64,000 bases of DNA from Terrabacter sp040702505 (GCF_040702505.1 NZ_JBFBLC010000006.1:186001-250000); one strand, 5' to 3'. Counted from the first letter of the stretch, positions 37,486 through 46,163 are shown. Made by a program: numbers and translations. The notes: a model not told the origin generated them from the sequence alone.

Positions 37486-37794
37486 GTGTACGCGATTGTT
37501 CGCGCTGGCGGTCGCCAGGAGAAGGTGTCGGTGGGCGATGTCCTGCTCGTCGACAAGGTGACGGGTCAGCCCGGCGATGCCATCGAGCTCACGCCGCTGC
37601 TCCTCGTGGACGGGACCACGGTCACGTCCGACGCCGACAAGCTGTCCAAGGTGTCGGTGAAGGCCGAGGTCGTCAAGGCCGCCAAGGGCCCCAAGATCAC
37701 GATCATGAAGTACAAGAACAAGACCGGCTACCGCAAGCGTCAGGGCCACCGTCAGCCGCTGACCCAGGTCAAGATCACTGACATCACCGCGTGA
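37486..37794 (+). CDS. rplU: 50S ribosomal protein L21
   Basis: A 102-residue L21. GTG 37486 is chosen because the family begins with VYAIVRAGGRQEKVSVGD; an ATG at 37468 would add MKVSFT. Conserved blocks are GDVLLVDKV, VKAEVVKAAKGPKITIMKYKNKTGYRKRQGHRQPLTQVKI, the 23S rRNA-binding C-terminus. It is part of the large subunit near domain exit helices. The gene is 47 bp upstream of rpmA, in the conserved rplU-rpmA-obg order. Confidence 0.96.
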   Translation: MYAIVRAGGRQEKVSVGDVLLVDKVTGQPGDAIELTPLLLVDGTTVTSDADKLSKVSVKAEVVKAAKGPKITIMKYKNKTGYRKRQGHRQPLTQVKITDITA

Positions 37795-37841
37795 TCGACG
37801 CCTGACGGCTCGGCACAGAACGTCCTCAAGGAGTAACTGAC

Positions 37842-38111
37842 ATGGCACACAAGAAGGGTGCGTCCTCGACCCGCAACGGTCGCGACTCGAACGCACAGTT
37901 CCTCGGCGTCAAGCGTTTCGGTGGCCAGAAGGTCAACGCGGGCGAGATCCTCGTCCGTCAGCGCGGCACGCACTTCCACCCGGGTGAGGGCGTGGGTCGC
38001 GGTGGCGACGACACGCTGTTCGCCCTCGTCGCCGGCGCCGTGAAGTTCGGCACCAAGCGCGGCCGCAAGACGGTCAACATCGAGCAGCCGGAGACGGCCG
38101 CCGCTGAGTGA
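37842..38111 (+). CDS. rpmA: 50S ribosomal protein L27
   Basis: An 89-residue L27, ATG at 37842 behind AAGGAG. It starts MAHKKGASSTRNGRDSNAQFLGVKRFGGQ, the flexible N-terminal arm that reaches the peptidyl transferase centre. FHPGEGVGRGGDDTLFALVAGAVKFG is the conserved core. No Firmicute-type N-terminal cleavage extension is present. It is followed by a strong hairpin before obg. Confidence 0.97.
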   Translation: MAHKKGASSTRNGRDSNAQFLGVKRFGGQKVNAGEILVRQRGTHFHPGEGVGRGGDDTLFALVAGAVKFGTKRGRKTVNIEQPETAAAE

Positions 38112-38139
38112 TCCTCGGATCACGCACTGAGCATTCTCT

Positions 38140-38170
38140 GGAAGGGCGGGCCCGAGCGGCCCGCCCTTCC
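38140..38170 (+). terminator. Terminator hairpin between rpmA and obg
   Basis: GGAAGGGCGGGCC and its complement (38158-38170) form a perfect 13-bp stem with loop CGAGC, 28 bp after the rpmA stop. obg, 126 bp further on, may have its own promoter or depend on read-through. Confidence 0.8.
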
Positions 38171-38295
38171 GCCTTTCCCCGGCCACGCCGCATTCCGGAA
38201 TTATGTGGCAGTCCCTCGCAAGCTCGCGAGTGCCACCTCCCCGGCTCCAGCCTCCGTATGCCGCCCGCCCCCCTGATCTGGAAGAGTGACCCCCC

Positions 38296-39825
38296 ATGGC
38301 AGTGACCTTCGTCGACCGCGTGGTGCTGCACCTCAGCGCAGGAGCGGGGGGCCACGGCGTGGCCTCCGTCAAGCGTGAGAAGTTCAAGCCACTCGGCGGC
38401 CCCGACGGTGGCAACGGCGGCCGGGGCGGCTCGGTCATCCTGCGCGTCGACCCGTCGGCGACCACGCTGCTCGACTACCACCGCCACCCGCACCGCAAGG
38501 CCGGCAACGGCGCGCCGGGCGCCGGTGACGAGCGCAACGGTGCCGACGGCGACGACCTCGTGCTCCCCGTGCCGCAGGGGACGGTCGTCAAGGACCGCTC
38601 CGGGCAGATCATCGTCGACCTCGTCGCGATGGGCACCGAGCACGTGATCGCGGCCGGCGGCCGCGGAGGGCTGGGCAACAAGGCCCTCTCGAGCGCGCGG
38701 CGCAAGGCTCCCGGCTTCGCCCTGCTCGGCGAGCCCGGTGAGGACGTCGAGGTCGTGCTCGAGCTCAAGTCGCTCGCCGACGTCGCCCTGATCGGCTTCC
38801 CGAGCGCCGGCAAGTCCTCGCTCGTGTCGGTGCTCTCGGCCGCGAAGCCGAAGATCGCCGACTACCCCTTCACCACCCTGGTGCCCAACCTCGGCGTCGT
38901 GACGGCCGGAACGAGCCGCTTCACGATCGCAGACGTGCCCGGCCTCATCCCGGGTGCCCACGAGGGACGCGGCCTGGGCCTGGAGTTCCTGCGCCACGTC
39001 GAGCGCTGCTCGGTGCTCGTCCACGTCATCGACTGCGCGACGCTCGAGCCCGGCCGCGACCCGATGACCGACCTCGACGTCATCGAGAACGAGCTGTCCC
39101 TCTACGTCCCCGACGCCGACCTCGGTGGCCGGCCGCTCGCCGAGCGCACCCGCATCGTCGTGCTCAACAAGGCGGACGTCCCCGAGGCGCGCGAGCTCGC
39201 CGAGATGGTCAAGCCCGACCTCGAGGCGCGCGGCCTGGAGGTCTTCATCGTCTCGGCCGTCGCCCACCAGGGCCTGCGCGAGCTGACCTTCGCGATGGCG
39301 CGGCACGTGGAGGAGGCGCGCAAGGAGATCGAGGCCGAGGCCGCGATGCCCAAGCGCGTGGTGCTCCGGCCGCGTTCGGTCGACGACAAGGGGTTCACGG
39401 TCACGCGTGAGGAGGGCCCGGACGGCGTCTTCTACCGCGTCACCGGTGACCGGCCCGTCCGCTGGGTGCGCCAGACCGACTTCAGCAACGACGAGGCCGT
39501 CGGCTACCTCGCCGACCGCCTGGGCCGCCTCGGCGTCGAGGAGGAGCTGTTCAAGGTGGGCGCCGTCGCGGGCGACACCGTCGTCATCGGAGCCACCGAG
39601 GACGCCGTGGTCTTCGACTGGGAGCCGACTCTGCAGGCCGGGGCCGAGCTGCTCGGCTCCCGCGGCACCGACCTGCGACTGTCCGAGTCGTCCCGACCGA
39701 CCCGCGACGAGAAGCGCGAGGCCCAGCGCGACCGGTATGCCGCGCGGGCCGCCACGCAGGACGAGCTCGAGGCAGAGCGCCGGTCGGGGCTGTGGCACGT
39801 CGCCGCCGACGAGGACGACGCCTGA
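38296..39825 (+). CDS. obg: Obg-family GTPase
   Basis: A 509-residue GTPase, ATG at 38296. The Gly-rich Obg domain (about 1-160) contains GGPDGGNGGRGGSVILRVDP and HRKAGNGAPGAGDERNGADG. The G domain has G1 GFPSAGKSSL, G2 TTLVPN, G3 DVPGLIPGAHEG and G4 NKADVPEA. The C-terminal OCT domain follows (about 355-435: RSVDDKGFTVTREEGPDGVFYRVTGDRPVRW), with a charged tail. Obg helps late 50S assembly and stringent/stress control. Its downstream neighbour is proB on the opposite strand, unlike the usual obg-proB-proA order. Confidence 0.96.
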   Translation: MAVTFVDRVVLHLSAGAGGHGVASVKREKFKPLGGPDGGNGGRGGSVILRVDPSATTLLDYHRHPHRKAGNGAPGAGDERNGADGDDLVLPVPQGTVVKDRSGQIIVDLVAMGTEHVIAAGGRGGLGNKALSSARRKAPGFALLGEPGEDVEVVLELKSLADVALIGFPSAGKSSLVSVLSAAKPKIADYPFTTLVPNLGVVTAGTSRFTIADVPGLIPGAHEGRGLGLEFLRHVERCSVLVHVIDCATLEPGRDPMTDLDVIENELSLYVPDADLGGRPLAERTRIVVLNKADVPEARELAEMVKPDLEARGLEVFIVSAVAHQGLRELTFAMARHVEEARKEIEAEAAMPKRVVLRPRSVDDKGFTVTREEGPDGVFYRVTGDRPVRWVRQTDFSNDEAVGYLADRLGRLGVEEELFKVGAVAGDTVVIGATEDAVVFDWEPTLQAGAELLGSRGTDLRLSESSRPTRDEKREAQRDRYAARAATQDELEAERRSGLWHVAADEDDA

Positions 39826-39947
39826 CGGACCGATCGACCCACTCGACGTGTCGGGAGGGTGCGGCTCGCGCGGGGGCAACCTTTCTCGTGTCGCCCCACA
39901 CGTGGGAGTGCGCAGGTGCCCGCGCGGGCCGCTACCTGTCCGGCGGG

Positions 39948-39990
39948 CTCTGAGCTGCTCGACCGGCCTGCCCGGGCCGGCGGCTCAGAG
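39948..39990. terminator. Terminator-like hairpin between convergent obg and proB
   Basis: Outer arms CTCTGAGC and GCTCAGAG, inner arms CCGGCC (39963) and GGCCGG (39975) form a nested hairpin that overlaps the proB stop codon. Confidence 0.45.
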
Positions 39991-41097
39991 CAGGACGAGG
40001 TCGTCGCGGTGGATGACCTCGCGCTCGTACTCCGGGCCGAGGTCGCGGGCGAGCTCCCGGGTGGAGCGCCCGAGCAGCGCCGGCAGCTCGGACGCGCTGT
40101 AGTTGACGAGACCCCGGGCGACGGGGGTGCCGTCGGGACCGCACACGTCGACGGGGTCACCGTCGTGGAAGCTGCCCTCGACGGCCGTGATGCCGGCCGG
40201 GAGCAGCGACTTCTGCCGGTGCACGAGGGCGGACACGGCGCCCTCGTCGACGATGAGCCGCCCGCGCGCGGTGGTGGCGTGCTCGAGCCAGAGACGCCGC
40301 GAGCGGCCACGGACGCCGACGGGCAGGAACGTGGTCCCGACGTCCTCGCCGGCGAGCACCTGGATGACGCGGTCGGCGGCCGTCACGACGGTCACCACGC
40401 CGGCGGCGGTGGCGATGCGGGCGGCTTCCACCTTCGTGGCCATGCCACCGGTGCCGACCTTCGAGCCGCTGCCGCCCACCTCCACGTCGACCAGGTCCTT
40501 CGGGCCGCGCACGATGGGTATGCGGCGTGCCCCGGGCCGGTTCGGCGGCGCGTCGTAGAGCGCGTCGACGTCCGAGAGCAGCACGAGCGCGTCCGCGTCG
40601 ACGAGGTGGGCGACGAGGGCGGCCAAGCGGTCGTTGTCGCCGAAGCGGATCTCGCTCGTCGCCACGGTGTCGTTCTCGTTGACGATGGGCAGGACGCCGA
40701 GGTCGAGGAGCCGTTCGAGGGTGCGGCGAGCGTTGGCGTAGTGGGTGCGGCGGGTCACGTCGTCGGCCGTCAGCAGCACCTGGCCGACCGTGATCTTGTG
40801 CAGCCCGAACGCGTGGGTGTAGGCCGCGAGCAGCGCCCCCTGCCCGACCGAGGCAGCGGCCTGCTGAGTGGCGAGGTCGCGAGGTCGTGACGGCAGCTCG
40901 AGTGGGTGCAGCCCGGCCGCGATCGCCCCCGAGCTGACGAGCACGATCTCGGTGCCGTCGAGGTGCTTGCGCGCCAGCGCGTTGGCCAACGCCATGAGAC
41001 GGGCGAGGTCGATGCCCCCGTCGACCCCGGTGAGCGAGCTGGAGCCCACCTTGACGACGAGGCGCCGGGCGCTGCGGATCACCGATTCGGACGACAC
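39985..41097 (-). CDS. proB: Glutamate 5-kinase
   Basis: A 370-residue enzyme starting at GTG 41097. It phosphorylates glutamate as the first step of proline synthesis. The amino-acid kinase domain has RLVVKVGSSSLTG, VLVSSGAIAAG, ATQQAAASVGQGALLAAY, PIVNENDTVATSEIRFGDNDRLAALVA and VGTGGMATKVEAARIATAAGV. A PUA domain follows from about residue 280 (GRLIVDEGAVSAL). It is divergent from gntR and convergent with obg. Its partner proA is 2 kb away on the other strand, so the usual obg-proB-proA colinearity is broken here. Confidence 0.95.
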   Translation of the reverse strand: MSSESVIRSARRLVVKVGSSSLTGVDGGIDLARLMALANALARKHLDGTEIVLVSSGAIAAGLHPLELPSRPRDLATQQAAASVGQGALLAAYTHAFGLHKITVGQVLLTADDVTRRTHYANARRTLERLLDLGVLPIVNENDTVATSEIRFGDNDRLAALVAHLVDADALVLLSDVDALYDAPPNRPGARRIPIVRGPKDLVDVEVGGSGSKVGTGGMATKVEAARIATAAGVVTVVTAADRVIQVLAGEDVGTTFLPVGVRGRSRRLWLEHATTARGRLIVDEGAVSALVHRQKSLLPAGITAVEGSFHDGDPVDVCGPDGTPVARGLVNYSASELPALLGRSTRELARDLGPEYEREVIHRDDLVLL

Positions 41098-41191
41098 ACC
41101 CGAGACTGTAGTGAGGCCGGATGGTGGCCGCAGACGCGTCCACGCCGCTCGATCGGGAGCACCGGCCGGCGCCGGCGGCGGGGGCGCACGG

Positions 41192-41230
41192 TTGACAGTC
41201 ATGGGCTCGCGATGTGCAATATATTGCATG
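41192..41230 (+). promoter_or_regulatory. gntR promoter with a perfect 14-bp palindrome over the start codon
   Basis: TTGACA (41192-41197), a 17-bp spacer and TGCAAT (41215-41220) form a strong promoter. TGCAATATATTGCA (41215-41228) is a perfect palindrome that covers the -10 and ends on the A of the gntR ATG at 41228. Transcription should start within a few bases of the ATG, giving a nearly leaderless mRNA. The palindrome is a good autoregulatory GntR operator. Confidence 0.7.
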
Positions 41231-41896
41231 CCGATTCCGCGCGAGGCGTTCCCGCCACGCCCCCTGCTGCGGGACGACGTCCACCGGCGGTTGCGGGACG
41301 CCATCGTCGACGGCACCCTGACGCCGGGGGAGCGGCTGAGGGACCAGGACCTCGCCGCGTGGCTCGGCGTGAGCCGCACTCCCGTGCGCGAGGCGCTGCT
41401 GCGACTGGCGCAGGCGGGCCTGGTGCACGCAGCTCCCGGTCGCTCGACCACCGTCTCGAGCCTCGACGCCCGAGCGATCCGTGACGCGCAGGCCGTCGTC
41501 GCGTCGATGCACCGCTTGGCGGTCGAGCAGGCGGTACCGCAGCTCGGGCCCGCCGACCTCGACGCCATGCGGGCGGCCAACGAGCGGTTCGCCGACGCGA
41601 TGCGCCGGGGTGACTCCGAGGGGGCGGTCGCGGCCGACGACGCGTTCCACGCCGTCGCCGTCCGGGCGGCCGCCAACGCCGCGATCGAGAGCGTCCTCGA
41701 CCAGTTCACGCCGGTGCTGCGCCGACTCGAGCGACTCCGGTTCGCCTCCTTGTCGGGCCGCGCGTCCGTATCCCTGCACGAGCGGATCATCACGCTCTGC
41801 GCGGCCGGCGACACCGCCGCAGCCGCAGCGGCCGCCCACGAGACGTGGGAGACCCTCCGGCCCCTCATCGAGACCCTCGAGTCCGAGACCTCCTGA
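41228..41896 (+). CDS. GntR-family regulator (FadR subfamily, FCD domain)
   Basis: A 222-residue regulator; ATG 41228 is taken (ATG 41201 upstream would lie in the promoter). The winged helix (about 15-75) reads LLRDDVHRRLRDAIVDGTLTPGERLRDQDLAAWLGVSRTPVREALLRLAQAGLV, the GntR pattern. The helical C-terminal FCD ligand domain (about 90-215) has HRLAVEQAV and DDAFHAVAVRAA with metal-binding-type His and Asp residues. It precedes acdS by 61 bp on the same strand, so it probably controls ACC deaminase, and its operator suggests that it also represses itself. The ligand may be ACC or a related amino acid; that is inference. Confidence 0.88.
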   Translation: MPIPREAFPPRPLLRDDVHRRLRDAIVDGTLTPGERLRDQDLAAWLGVSRTPVREALLRLAQAGLVHAAPGRSTTVSSLDARAIRDAQAVVASMHRLAVEQAVPQLGPADLDAMRAANERFADAMRRGDSEGAVAADDAFHAVAVRAAANAAIESVLDQFTPVLRRLERLRFASLSGRASVSLHERIITLCAAGDTAAAAAAAHETWETLRPLIETLESETS

Positions 41897-41957
41897 CCTC
41901 TGTTCCTCTCGACCCGCCCCACCCCGAGCCGCCACCACCGCAAGGAGAGCCATCCCC

Positions 41958-42977
41958 ATGTCGATCCACGACTTCGAGCGCTACCCCCTGACCTTCGGAC
42001 CGAGCCCCGTGCACCGCCTGGACCGGCTCACCGAGCACCTCGGAGGTGCAGCAGTGTGGGCCAAGCGCGAGGACGTCAACAGCGGGCTGGCCTTCGGCGG
42101 CAACAAGACCCGCAAGCTCGAGTACATCGTCCCGGACGTGCTCGCCAGCGGCGCTGACACGCTCGTCTCGATCGGCGGCTACCAGAGCAACCACACGCGT
42201 CAGGTGGCCGCCGTCGCAGCCAGGCTGGGCCTGAAGTGCCGGCTCGTCCAGGAGCGCTGGGTCGACTGGGACGACCCGGTCAACGACCGGGTGGGCAACA
42301 TCCTGCTGTCGCGGATCATGGGTGCCGACGTGCGCCTCGACCCCCACGGCTTCGACATCGGCATCCGGCCGTCGTGGGAGGAGGCGATCGCCGAGGTGGA
42401 GGCCTCCGGCGCGCGCCCGTACGCCATCCCGGCGGGCGCGTCGGAGCACCGTCTCGGGGGACTCGGCTTCGCCAACTGGGCCTACGAGGTCGCCGAGCAG
42501 GAGGAGGCGCTCGGCGTCTTCTTCGACACCATCGTCGTGTGCACCGTGACCGGGTCGACGCACGCCGGCATGATCGCCGGCTTCGCCGCCCTCGAGGACG
42601 CCGGCGGCCGTCCGCGCCGGGTGATCGGCATCGACGCCTCCGCGACGATCGAGAAGACCCGGAACCAAGTGGCACGAATCGCAGGGAACACGGCTTCCCT
42701 CATCGGCCTCGGACGCGACCTCCGCGACGACGAGGTGACGGTCCTCGAGGGGTGGGCCGGTGACCTCTACGGGGTGCCGGTCGAGTCGACGGTCGACGCC
42801 ATCCGGCTCTCGGGCAGCCTCGAGGGCATGATCATCGACCCCGTCTACGAGGGGAAGTCCATGGCCGGGCTGGTCGAGCTCGTCTCCACGGGGGAGATCC
42901 CGGCGGACTCCACCGTCCTCTACGCCCACCTCGGCGGGCAGCCGGCGCTCAACGCGTACAGCAGCGTCTTCTCCTGA
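41958..42977 (+). CDS. acdS: 1-aminocyclopropane-1-carboxylate deaminase
   Basis: A 339-residue PLP enzyme, ATG at 41958 behind AAGGAG. It cleaves ACC, the plant ethylene precursor, to 2-oxobutyrate and ammonia. It aligns along its whole length with Pseudomonas ACC deaminase from memory: FERYPLTFGPSPVHRLDRL, the PLP-Lys in GLAFGGNKTRKLEY (Lys50), SIGGYQSNHTRQVAAVAA, MGADVRLDPHGFDIGIRPSWEEA, and IPAGASEHRLGGLGF. The Glu in LSGSLEGMIIDPVYEGKSM and the Leu in YAHLGGQPALNAYS are the positions that separate true ACC deaminases from D-cysteine desulfhydrases. It forms an operon with gntR and suggests association with plants or soil. Confidence 0.92.
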   Translation: MSIHDFERYPLTFGPSPVHRLDRLTEHLGGAAVWAKREDVNSGLAFGGNKTRKLEYIVPDVLASGADTLVSIGGYQSNHTRQVAAVAARLGLKCRLVQERWVDWDDPVNDRVGNILLSRIMGADVRLDPHGFDIGIRPSWEEAIAEVEASGARPYAIPAGASEHRLGGLGFANWAYEVAEQEEALGVFFDTIVVCTVTGSTHAGMIAGFAALEDAGGRPRRVIGIDASATIEKTRNQVARIAGNTASLIGLGRDLRDDEVTVLEGWAGDLYGVPVESTVDAIRLSGSLEGMIIDPVYEGKSMAGLVELVSTGEIPADSTVLYAHLGGQPALNAYSSVFS

Positions 42978-43050
42978 CGGCACGGCGCCACGGGTCCCAC
43001 GGGGCGGAAGGCGCGACGCCGACGTCGCCGCACGGACCTACGCTGGGAGC

Positions 43051-44334
43051 ATGGAACGCACGATCGACCCTGCCGTCGTCGAGCAGGTGACGGGACTGGC
43101 CCGGCAGGCCCGGGTCGCGGCCCGACGGCTCGCCCTGATGACCCGTGCCGAGAAGGACGCGGCCCTGCTCCAGCTCGCCGACGCCGTCGAGGCGGCCGCG
43201 GCGTCGGTGGTCCGGGCCAACGCGGAGGACCTCGAGCGGGGGCGCGCCGCGGGGATGAACGAGAGCCTGCAGGACCGGCTGCGCCTCGACGAGGCTCGGG
43301 TGGCCGCCGTGGCCCAGGCGCTGCGTGATGTCGCGGCGCTGCCCGACCCGGTCGGTGAGGTGGTGCGCGGCTCGACGCTCCCGAACGGGCTGCAGATCCG
43401 GCAGGTGCGGGTGCCGATGGGCGTCATCGGGATGATCTACGAGGCGCGCCCCAACGTGACGGTCGACGCTGCGGGACTGGCCTTGAAGTCGGGCAACGCG
43501 GTGCTGCTGCGGGGCGGCTCTGCCGCCGCCAGCAGCAACCACGCCCTCGTCACCGCCCTGCGCGACTCGCTGGCGGCCCAGGGGCTGCCCGTCGACGCGA
43601 TCACGCTGCTCGAGGAGGGTGGCCGCGATGCCGCCCGGGCCCTGATGACGGCGCGCGGCCTCGTCGACCTCGTCATCCCGCGCGGCGGCGCCGACCTCAT
43701 CCAGACGGTCGTGCGCGAGTCCACGGTGCCGGTCATCGAGACCGGCGTGGGCGTGTGCCACGTCTACGTCGACAGGGCCGCCGACCTCTCCAAGGCGCAG
43801 GCGATCACCCTCAACGCCAAGACCCAGCGGCCCAGCGTGTGCAACGCCGCCGAGTCGCTCCTCGTCCACCGCGACGTCGCCCCCGACTTCCTGCCGAAGG
43901 TGCTGACCGACCTGGCCGGCGCCGGCGTGCGGCTGCACGTGGCACCCGAGGTCACCGAGTACGCCGAGGCGGCCGGGGCGGCATACGACCTCGCGAACGA
44001 GGACGACTTCGGCACCGAGTGGCACGGGCTGGAGATGAGCGTGGCCGTCGTGGACGACCTCGACGAGGCCATGGACCGCATCCGGCGCTACGGCACCGGG
44101 CACACCGAGGCCATCGTCACGGAGGACCGCGCAGCCGCTCGGCGCTTCACCGCCGAGGTCGATGCGGCCGCCGTCATGGTGAACGCGAGCACCCGCTTCA
44201 CCGACGGCGGCGAGTTCGGCTTCGGCGCCGAGATCGGCATCTCGACCCAGAAGCTGCACGCCCGCGGACCGATGGCGCTGCCCGAGCTGACGACGACCAA
44301 GTGGGTCGTGGAGGGCGACGGACACACCCGCTGA
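43051..44334 (+). CDS. proA: Gamma-glutamyl phosphate reductase
   Basis: A 427-residue enzyme, ATG at 43051, reducing glutamyl-5-phosphate to the semialdehyde with NADPH in proline synthesis. It has GVIGMIYEARPNVTVDAAGLALKSGNAVLLRGGSAA (cofactor region), LVDLVIPRGGADLIQ, and the catalytic Cys in NAKTQRPSVCNAAESLLVH. FTDGGEFGFGAEIGISTQKLHARGPMAL is the closing signature. It lies 73 bp behind acdS and may be read through from it; proB is on the opposite strand on the other side of gntR-acdS. Confidence 0.96.
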   Translation: MERTIDPAVVEQVTGLARQARVAARRLALMTRAEKDAALLQLADAVEAAAASVVRANAEDLERGRAAGMNESLQDRLRLDEARVAAVAQALRDVAALPDPVGEVVRGSTLPNGLQIRQVRVPMGVIGMIYEARPNVTVDAAGLALKSGNAVLLRGGSAAASSNHALVTALRDSLAAQGLPVDAITLLEEGGRDAARALMTARGLVDLVIPRGGADLIQTVVRESTVPVIETGVGVCHVYVDRAADLSKAQAITLNAKTQRPSVCNAAESLLVHRDVAPDFLPKVLTDLAGAGVRLHVAPEVTEYAEAAGAAYDLANEDDFGTEWHGLEMSVAVVDDLDEAMDRIRRYGTGHTEAIVTEDRAAARRFTAEVDAAAVMVNASTRFTDGGEFGFGAEIGISTQKLHARGPMALPELTTTKWVVEGDGHTR

Positions 44335-44379
44335 GACCCGGCACGGCCCGGCGTCGGACGGGTGGCAAGATGACGCAGC

Positions 44380-45075
44380 ATGGAAGGCACCGAGGTCCGC
44401 AAGCTCGCAGAGCTGGAGGACGACCACTGGTGGTATCGCGAGCGGCGTCACCTGCTGGCCAAGGCCATCACGGGACTGACGCCGGGTCTCGCCCTCGACA
44501 TCGGTGCGGCCGGAGGCGGCAACACCCGCGTCCTGCGTGAGCACGGCTGGGACGCCGTCGCCCTCGAGTACGGCGCCGAGGGTGCAGAGGTCGCGCGCAC
44601 ACGGGGACTGGCCACGGTGCGCGCCGACGCGACGCGCCTGCCGCTCGCGGACGCCTCGCTCGACCTCGTCGTCGCCTTCGACCTGCTCGAGCACCTGCGC
44701 GATGACGACGCCGCGGTGGCGGAGGTGCACCGCGTCCTCAAGCCGACCGGCACCTACCTCGTGGCCGTCCCGGCCGACCCGCGCCTGTGGTCCGGCCACG
44801 ACGAGGCGGTCGACCACGTGCGGCGCTACACGCGCGACGGCCTGCTCGAGCTGCTGCAGCGAGGCGGTTTCGCGGTCACCGACGTGCGGTCGTGGAACGT
44901 CCTGCTGCGCCCGCTCGTGGCCCTGCGCCGACGCAGCACGTCGGGGTCCGACCTCGACGGCCTGCACCCCCTGGTCAACCTGGGCCTGCGGACGATCATC
45001 ACCGCCGAGCGCTACCTGCCGCTCGGAGACCTGCCGGGCGTCAGCCTGCTGGTGCGGGCTCAGCCGCGCAGCTGA
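44380..45075 (+). CDS. Class I SAM-dependent methyltransferase
   Basis: A 231-residue protein, ATG at 44380. It opens with LAELEDDHWWYRERRHLL, frequent in methyltransferases linked to glycan or lipid modification. The SAM site is LALDIGAAGGGNTRVLREHGW and the post-motifs are DLVVAFDLLEHLRDDDAAV and HRVLKPTGTYLVAVP. The C-terminal part has a mildly hydrophobic helix pair (LHPLVNLGLRTIITAERYLPLG). Its last 16 bp overlap the 3' end of the convergent GT2 gene. Together with that gene it may act in cell-surface glycan synthesis, which is inference. Confidence 0.85.
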   Translation: MEGTEVRKLAELEDDHWWYRERRHLLAKAITGLTPGLALDIGAAGGGNTRVLREHGWDAVALEYGAEGAEVARTRGLATVRADATRLPLADASLDLVVAFDLLEHLRDDDAAVAEVHRVLKPTGTYLVAVPADPRLWSGHDEAVDHVRRYTRDGLLELLQRGGFAVTDVRSWNVLLRPLVALRRRSTSGSDLDGLHPLVNLGLRTIITAERYLPLGDLPGVSLLVRAQPRS

Positions 45076-46163
45076 CTCGACTCCGGCTCGCCCAGGTGCG
45101 CGGTCTGCGGCTGCACGGTCGCGCCGTCGATCCCCCCGAGCTCGTCGAACCCGCCGAGCGCGTCGGTGCGGAGCGACTCGGTGTGCGGGTGGGCCGGCAG
45201 CGGCGTGTCGGTGGGACCGCGGTCGCCCGCGTCGGCCGTCATCGAGTCGTAGGCGATGAAGTAGGCGGGACGGCCCTGCATCTGTCCGTACATCCGGCCG
45301 ATGTACTCGCCGAGGATGCCGACGCAGACCAGCTGCACCGCGCCCACCCCGGCCACGATGGCCACCGTCGAGGTCCAGCCGGCGACGGTGTGGCCAGCCG
45401 ACCGCGCGATCAGCGTGTAGAGCACGAGCAGGACCGCGACCACCGCGCCGCCGAAGCCCGCGAAGGTCGCGAGGCGCAGGGGAGCGGTGGAGAAGCCGGT
45501 CAGCGAGTCGAGCGAGAGCTTGACCATCTTCATCAGCGGGTACTTCGAGTCACCGGCCGCGCGCTGCTCCCGCTTGTACTCGACCGTGTCCGACGGGAAG
45601 TTGAGCGCCGGGACGATGAAGCGCAGCACCCGGTTGTGCTCGGGGAGGCTGTTGACCGCATCGACCGTCGCGCGTGACATCAGGCGGTAGTCGCCGGCGT
45701 CGGCGTGCGCCGACGTCTGGGACATCAGGCCGATGAGGCGGTAGAACGCCTGCGCCGACACGCGCTTGAACCACGTGTCGGTGGAGCGGTCGTTGCGCAC
45801 CCCGTAGACGACATCGACGCCGTCGGTGCGGGCTGCCGCGAGCATCTGCGGGATGATCTCCGGCGGGTCCTGCAGGTCGGCGTCGAGTGTCACGACGTAG
45901 TCGCCCAGGGCGCTGGCCAGGCCCGCGGAGATCGCGGCCTGGTGCCCGGCGTTGGCGCGCAGGCGCACGACGCGCAGCTGCGCCCACTCGCGGTGGTAGC
46001 GCTGCAGGAGCGCCGCCGTCAGGTCCTTGCTGCCGTCGTCGACCGCGACGACCTCGTAGGTGGTGCCCATGCCGTCGAGGAGCGGACGCAGACGCTGGAC
46101 GAGCAGCGGCAGCACCTCCTCCTCGTTGTACATCGGGATCACCACGGACAGCTCAGGCACCAT
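45060..46163 (-). CDS. Glycosyltransferase family 2 (DPM/GtrB-like) with two C-terminal helices
   Basis: A 367-residue protein, ATG at 46163. The GT-A domain has LSVVIPMYNEEEVLPLLVQRL, VVAVDDGSKD, the DxD-type TLDADLQDPPEIIPQML, and YGVRNDRSTDTWFKR. Two membrane helices follow (LATFAGFGGAVVAVLLVLYTL and VAIVAGVGAVQLVCVGILGEY), ending with IGRMYGQMQGRPAYF. This layout is that of polyprenyl-phosphate sugar synthases such as GtrB/ArnC-type enzymes. It probably loads a sugar onto undecaprenyl phosphate at the inner membrane. The cytosolic tail is acidic and disordered. It overlaps the methyltransferase gene tail-to-tail by 16 bp. Confidence 0.88.
   Translation of the reverse strand: MVPELSVVIPMYNEEEVLPLLVQRLRPLLDGMGTTYEVVAVDDGSKDLTAALLQRYHREWAQLRVVRLRANAGHQAAISAGLASALGDYVVTLDADLQDPPEIIPQMLAAARTDGVDVVYGVRNDRSTDTWFKRVSAQAFYRLIGLMSQTSAHADAGDYRLMSRATVDAVNSLPEHNRVLRFIVPALNFPSDTVEYKREQRAAGDSKYPLMKMVKLSLDSLTGFSTAPLRLATFAGFGGAVVAVLLVLYTLIARSAGHTVAGWTSTVAIVAGVGAVQLVCVGILGEYIGRMYGQMQGRPAYFIAYDSMTADAGDRGPTDTPLPAHPHTESLRTDALGGFDELGGIDGATVQPQTAHLGEPESSQLRG

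Noticed and set aside
41201..41230. An upstream ATG (41201) as the gntR start
   Set aside because: It lies between the -35 and the -10 of the likely promoter, and its nine extra residues are not GntR-like.
41958..42977. D-cysteine desulfhydrase
   Set aside because: The Glu and Leu positions typical of ACC deaminase are kept (SLEG and AHLGG) and the whole sequence follows the ACC deaminase pattern.
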